From assembly GCA_900542425.1 (NCBI GenBank), contig UQNQ01000030.1:1-17460 (forward strand): 17,460 nt of DNA, read 5' to 3'. Positions 14,679 to 17,460 of this stretch are shown in pieces. The notes under the pieces were generated by a model, which saw only the letters and a list, made by a program, of their open reading frames with translations, searched no databases and was not told the origin of the DNA. Made by a program: the position numbers and the translations under genes. The DNA comes from an uncultured Eubacteriales bacterium (GTDB lineage Bacteria > Bacillota > Clostridia > Oscillospirales > CAG-272). Within the stretch, counting starts at the first letter, position 1. Each line of letters begins with the position of its first letter.

Positions 14679-15566
14679 TTATTTAAAAAGCTTCAGACTT
14701 TTGATTGCTGTTCCGTCAGGATAGGTTCGTACCTCACCGAGCGCGAAAAATCCTTGATCCGCATAGATTCTCAAACGAGTACCGGGTGCAAACGAGGTCC
14801 CGATTTTTTTCTGATAGATTTCACAGCCGCAGCGCATCAGCCGTTCATAAAAGGCGGACAAGGTAACACTTGGAAGTGTTTCAAAGAGCATTTCTATCGG
14901 AAGAAGCAAGCTACCGCGTGTATCAGGCTCCATGGCTTCCAGCTCCTTTAAGCTGTGAGCATCTTTGACAGAAAAACTGCCGGCACCGGCACGGCGGAGC
15001 GATGACATCACGCCGCCGCAGCCAAGCATTTTTCCGATATCCGCGCAAAGCGTACGGATGTAAGTTCCCTTGGAACAGACAACTTTCATTGTATAGTCGG
15101 CTCCGTCTCCGTCGATTTCAAGGGACTGAATGGTCACGGTGCGCGGTGTCCGCTCGACGCTGATCCCCTGACGTGCGAGATCGACCAGCTTTTTGCCGTT
15201 CACTTTCAAAGCGCTGTACATCGGCGGAATTTGTTCGATCTCGCCGATAAAGCAGGCAGCGGCAGACAGTACGGCTTCTCTTGGAGGAAGTACTGTGCTT
15301 CGGGAAAGAATGGCGCCGGTGATATCCTCCGTGTCCGTTGTGACACCGAGTCGTAGTCCTGCAATGTATTCTTTATCCTTTTCCATAAGAAATTCGGAGG
15401 CTTTGACTGCGCGTCCGACAAGCACGACAAGCAGCCCTGTTGCCAGAGGATCAAGAGTGCCGGTATGCCCAACCTGTTTGGTCCCGTACAGGCGGCGCAC
15501 ACGGGCGACAACATCAAAGGAGGTCATTCCCTCCGGCTTATCGATGAGAAGAATTCCGTCAGTCAT
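14679..15566 (-). CDS. truB: tRNA pseudouridine(55) synthase
   Basis: Converts U55 in the T-loop of tRNAs to pseudouridine. The 295-residue product begins MTDGILLIDKPEGMTSFDVV (KPxGxTS motif, 10-16) and carries the catalytic GHTGTLDPLATG (33-44, Asp39). DKEYIAGLRLGVTTDTED (63-80 region), QIPPMYSALKVNGKKLVDLAR and CSKGTYIRTLCADIG follow. The C-terminal part is shorter and divergent, as usual. The start overlaps the end of nrnA by eight bases (ATGACTGA), implying coupled translation. Confidence 0.96.
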   Translation of the reverse strand: MTDGILLIDKPEGMTSFDVVARVRRLYGTKQVGHTGTLDPLATGLLVVLVGRAVKASEFLMEKDKEYIAGLRLGVTTDTEDITGAILSRSTVLPPREAVLSAAACFIGEIEQIPPMYSALKVNGKKLVDLARQGISVERTPRTVTIQSLEIDGDGADYTMKVVCSKGTYIRTLCADIGKMLGCGGVMSSLRRAGAGSFSVKDAHSLKELEAMEPDTRGSLLLPIEMLFETLPSVTLSAFYERLMRCGCEIYQKKIGTSFAPGTRLRIYADQGFFALGEVRTYPDGTAIKSLKLFK

Positions 15567-16530
15567 GAAAGCCGCATTCCTCGATGATCCGTTTTACCGC
15601 TGCGTCTACCTCATCAGGTGACACACTGCATCCGGCGGCTCCGGCATGTCCTCCGCCTCCGAAGAGCGCACAGATTTTTGCAACGTCAACTTCGCAGGAG
15701 GAGCGTGTGGAAATTTTATAGGATCCGTCATCCTTTTCGCGTGCAAAAATCGCTACCTTGACACCGTCTGCCCGGCGAATGGCGTTGATGACGTCGTATG
15801 TATCTTCGTCTTCAAAGCCATGTGCGCGTTTGTCTTCACCTGTGATTTTAACATATGAAATTTTGCCTGCGCAGAAATATGTGACATTTGCCATAGCGAA
15901 CGCTTCGGCTGCAAGAGCCGTTTTGGATTTACATTCAAACAGGTTTCGGCAGATATCGGCATGGCATGCGCCACGCTCAATGAGTTTTGCCGCGATTTTA
16001 TGAGTTACCGGGGTCGTGTTGGCATACCGGAATCCCCCGGTATCCGCGGCGAGCGCCGCGTAGAGCAGGGAAGCTGTTTTTTCCGGAATTTCTCCTATCA
16101 GAAGTCTGTTTATGATATGATAAACAATTTCGGCACATGCCGAGGCTCTGGGATCGACGAAATAGCAGGCTGCGAATTTATCATGCGTGGCATGATGATC
16201 CAGCGCAAGATCGATTTTATCCGCCATATTCCGATAAGACCCAAGCTGTGCCGCTGACGCTACGTCTACACTGATAAGATAGTCCGGTTTGAAGTTTTCC
16301 GGTACCGTTTCCAAGTGATAATCCCGTTCTCCTCCGGTCATGAATATCAGAGAGGAAGGAATTCGGTCGCAGCATATGGGATATGCGGTTTTCCCGAGAG
16401 AACGCAGCGTGTTTACCAAAGCAAAACAAGAGCCGAGGGTGTCCGCATCCGGATTTTCATGCGAGAAAATCAGAAAGCGTTCATGACGCATCAATATTTT
16501 GCAAATATGATAAATGGTGATATTATTCAT
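15559..16530 (-). CDS. nrnA: DHH-family oligoribonuclease / pAp phosphatase
   Basis: NrnA degrades very short RNA to mononucleotides and removes the 3' phosphate from pAp. The 323-residue product has the DHH domain signatures HENPDADTLGS (24-34, Asp28 and Asp30), SVDVAS (87-92, Asp89), ALDHHATHD (109-117, the D-H-H) and ADTGGFRYANTTP (162-174), and the C-terminal DHHA1 nucleic-acid loop FGGGGHAGAAG. The start at 16530 is preceded by GAGGAGGACC. An open stretch upstream to 16629 lies inside rbfA and is not used. It overlaps rbfA by eight bases and truB by eight bases, the common rbfA-nrnA-truB order of Bacillota. Confidence 0.94.
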   Translation of the reverse strand: MNNITIYHICKILMRHERFLIFSHENPDADTLGSCFALVNTLRSLGKTAYPICCDRIPSSLIFMTGGERDYHLETVPENFKPDYLISVDVASAAQLGSYRNMADKIDLALDHHATHDKFAACYFVDPRASACAEIVYHIINRLLIGEIPEKTASLLYAALAADTGGFRYANTTPVTHKIAAKLIERGACHADICRNLFECKSKTALAAEAFAMANVTYFCAGKISYVKITGEDKRAHGFEDEDTYDVINAIRRADGVKVAIFAREKDDGSYKISTRSSCEVDVAKICALFGGGGHAGAAGCSVSPDEVDAAVKRIIEECGFHD

Positions 16531-16909
16531 GCTGGTCCTCCTCTTCCGGATGGTTTGTGTGTGGTGCCGCAGTCTGTTTGAGCAGTTCTGAGATATTGGC
16601 GCCGCGCTCCATTGCGTTGTCGTATTCAAAGGAAAGCTCCGGTGTTATACGCAAATTGATCTTTTCCGCCAAAGCATGCCTTAAAAAACCGGCTGCACTG
16701 TAAAGTCCTTTTTTGATTTCTTTTATCTTGTCCTTGTCTGTTCCGAAAACGGAAAAATAGACTTTTGCGTATTTCAGATCTCCCGATACTTCGCAGCTTG
16801 TCACGGTGATAAGCGAACTGCTGACACGGGGATCCTTAACCTCCCGCAGTGCATCGGAGATGACTCTTGCTACTTCATCATTGATTCTTGCTTTTCTGTA
16901 ATTCGGCAT
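16523..16909 (-). CDS. rbfA: 30S ribosome-binding factor A
   Basis: RbfA binds the 30S subunit and assists late maturation of the 16S rRNA 5' end. The 128-residue product has the KH-like fold signatures: RINDEVARVISDALREVKDPRV (9-30), VTSCEVSGDLKYAKVYFSVFG and RHALAEKINLRITPELSFEYDNAMERGANISELL. The tail is acidic (HPEEEDQHE). The start has AAAGGAG ten bases upstream. It is often preceded by infB in Bacillota, but here about 550 non-coding bases lie upstream, so it starts its own operon. Confidence 0.95.
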   Translation of the reverse strand: MPNYRKARINDEVARVISDALREVKDPRVSSSLITVTSCEVSGDLKYAKVYFSVFGTDKDKIKEIKKGLYSAAGFLRHALAEKINLRITPELSFEYDNAMERGANISELLKQTAAPHTNHPEEEDQHE

Positions 16910-16927
16910 TTTGATGCTCCTTTATGT

Positions 16928-16954
16928 CAGAGGACAAGTTTTCCGTTTCCTCTG
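16928..16954 (-). promoter_or_regulatory. Hairpin in the rbfA leader
   Basis: A perfect 7-bp inverted repeat (CAGAGGA/TCCTCTG, 13-base loop) placed just upstream of the AAAGGAG ribosome site of rbfA. It could influence translation of the first operon gene; no known class was recognised. Confidence 0.35.
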
Positions 16955-16985
16955 TTATGGATGAAAAAGTTTTTGTATCATTTGT

Positions 16986-16994
16986 ATTTTATCA
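16986..16994 (-). promoter_or_regulatory. Candidate promoter of the rbfA operon
   Basis: On the minus strand TGATAAAAT, an extended -10 element (TGn followed by TAAAAT). No good -35 box is visible 17 bases upstream, only a T-run. The leader would be about 70 bases. Confidence 0.42.
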
Positions 16995-17059
16995 TAGTTT
17001 CCGCAAAAAAAACAGATGAAATGTAAAAAAAAATCCATGAATTAAAATATTGTGAATGA

Positions 17060-17084
17060 TATGATGATATCCTATATCATCATA
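17060..17084. repeat. AT-rich inverted repeat
   Basis: Perfect 11-bp arms (TATGATGATAT and its complement) around CCT. It has no adjacent T-run on either strand, so it is not a terminator. It might be a regulator-binding palindrome upstream of the rbfA operon. Confidence 0.5.
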
Positions 17085-17386
17085 GAAAGATTTATCTATT
17101 TTAAAAAACGCAGTAAAGAAACAGCGAAGGAATTTTTTTCTGGCAGGAGGGACATCTGTTCTGTAATGGATGTCGGTTTTCGGATTGTTTTGCGGGCGAA
17201 TTCTCCCGTGGAGAAGCTTAGGGTTGTCATGACGTTTTCTCTTTCTTGTTTCATAAAAAGTCGTACATTTGCAATCAATATATGAACGATTATTGATATT
17301 TTCTTAGTAAAAAATACAATGGTTAATTTTAATACTAAAGTATTTTATTTTATTAATACCCCATCATGTCCTTTTGATCAATTTCA

Positions 17387-17417
17387 ATATAAAAGCCACC
17401 ATTAATACAGGTGGCTT
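17387..17417 (-). terminator. Possible terminator of a leftward gene beyond the window
   Basis: AAGCCACC (17393-17400) and GGTGGCTT (17410-17417) form an 8-bp stem with a nine-base loop. On the minus strand the T-run is TTTTATATT. Stop codons occur on the minus strand at 17443-17445 and 17436-17438, so a leftward gene could end in the last bases of the window; its product cannot be identified. Confidence 0.55.
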
Positions 17418-17460
17418 CATTGTATCAAAACAACATTACGGATTAAATGTACCCCTCATC

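Larger units (their letters stand above)
17000..17460. other. AT-rich intergenic region without a convincing gene
   Basis: Only short open frames of 60-77 codons occur, on both strands and overlapping each other, without ribosome sites or recognisable motifs. The stretch contains an 11-bp inverted repeat with a three-base loop (17060-17084) and a hairpin near the right edge (17393-17417). From about 17270 the sequence is strongly AT-rich. Confidence 0.5.

Noticed and set aside
14310..14951. A 213-codon open frame on the + strand across the GNAT/truB junction
   Set aside because: It lies antisense to two recognised genes and has no motif.
17052..17285. Small open frames of 77 (+) and 60 (-) codons near the right end
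   Set aside because: They overlap on opposite strands, lack ribosome sites and motifs, and include the AT-rich inverted repeat, so neither is supported as a gene.

Overview
The window looks like a chromosomal segment of a low-to-moderate GC, spore-forming Bacillota bacterium, most likely class Clostridia. The reasons are strong AGGAGG-type ribosome binding sites, TTGACA/TATAAT-type promoters, a GerA/GerB germinant-receptor gene pair, an rbfA-nrnA-truB operon and Clostridia-type secreted proteins. No tRNA, rRNA, CRISPR array, intact insertion sequence or prophage was recognised.

Left part (1-3455, + strand): five consecutive genes for small exported proteins of unknown function. Four carry Sec signal peptides and share a divergent beta-rich domain (Y-x-V-[DE]-[VI]-x-F, a Trp, then N-[HY]-S-D-x-P-V). 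The fifth is a single-pass membrane-anchored protein of a different type. The last three genes form a tight unit ending at a strong terminator. This is the least described part of the window and the best candidate for an uncharacterised surface system. A decayed MutS-type ATPase fragment follows (3486-3749).

Middle part (3838-8877): ackA (acetate kinase, -) and tmcAL (acetate-dependent tRNA-Met cytidine acetylation, +) diverge from overlapping promoters, so two acetate-using enzymes share one control region. A lipoprotein-like gene broken by one in-frame TAG comes next. It is followed by a solitary dapA with its own promoter and by a convergent solitary rplS (-) with its own promoter and a structured leader. 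dapA and rplS share a bidirectional terminator that is a perfect palindrome.

Right part (9068-17460): an MFS-type transporter (-) diverges from a gerA-gerB pair (+) that has no gerC. Then comes a leftward operon rbfA-nrnA-truB-GNAT-PHP phosphatase, in which three of the four junctions are 8-nt overlaps. The last 550 bases hold the operon's leader and promoter, AT-rich sequence without a convincing gene, and a hairpin that may terminate a leftward gene lying beyond the window.
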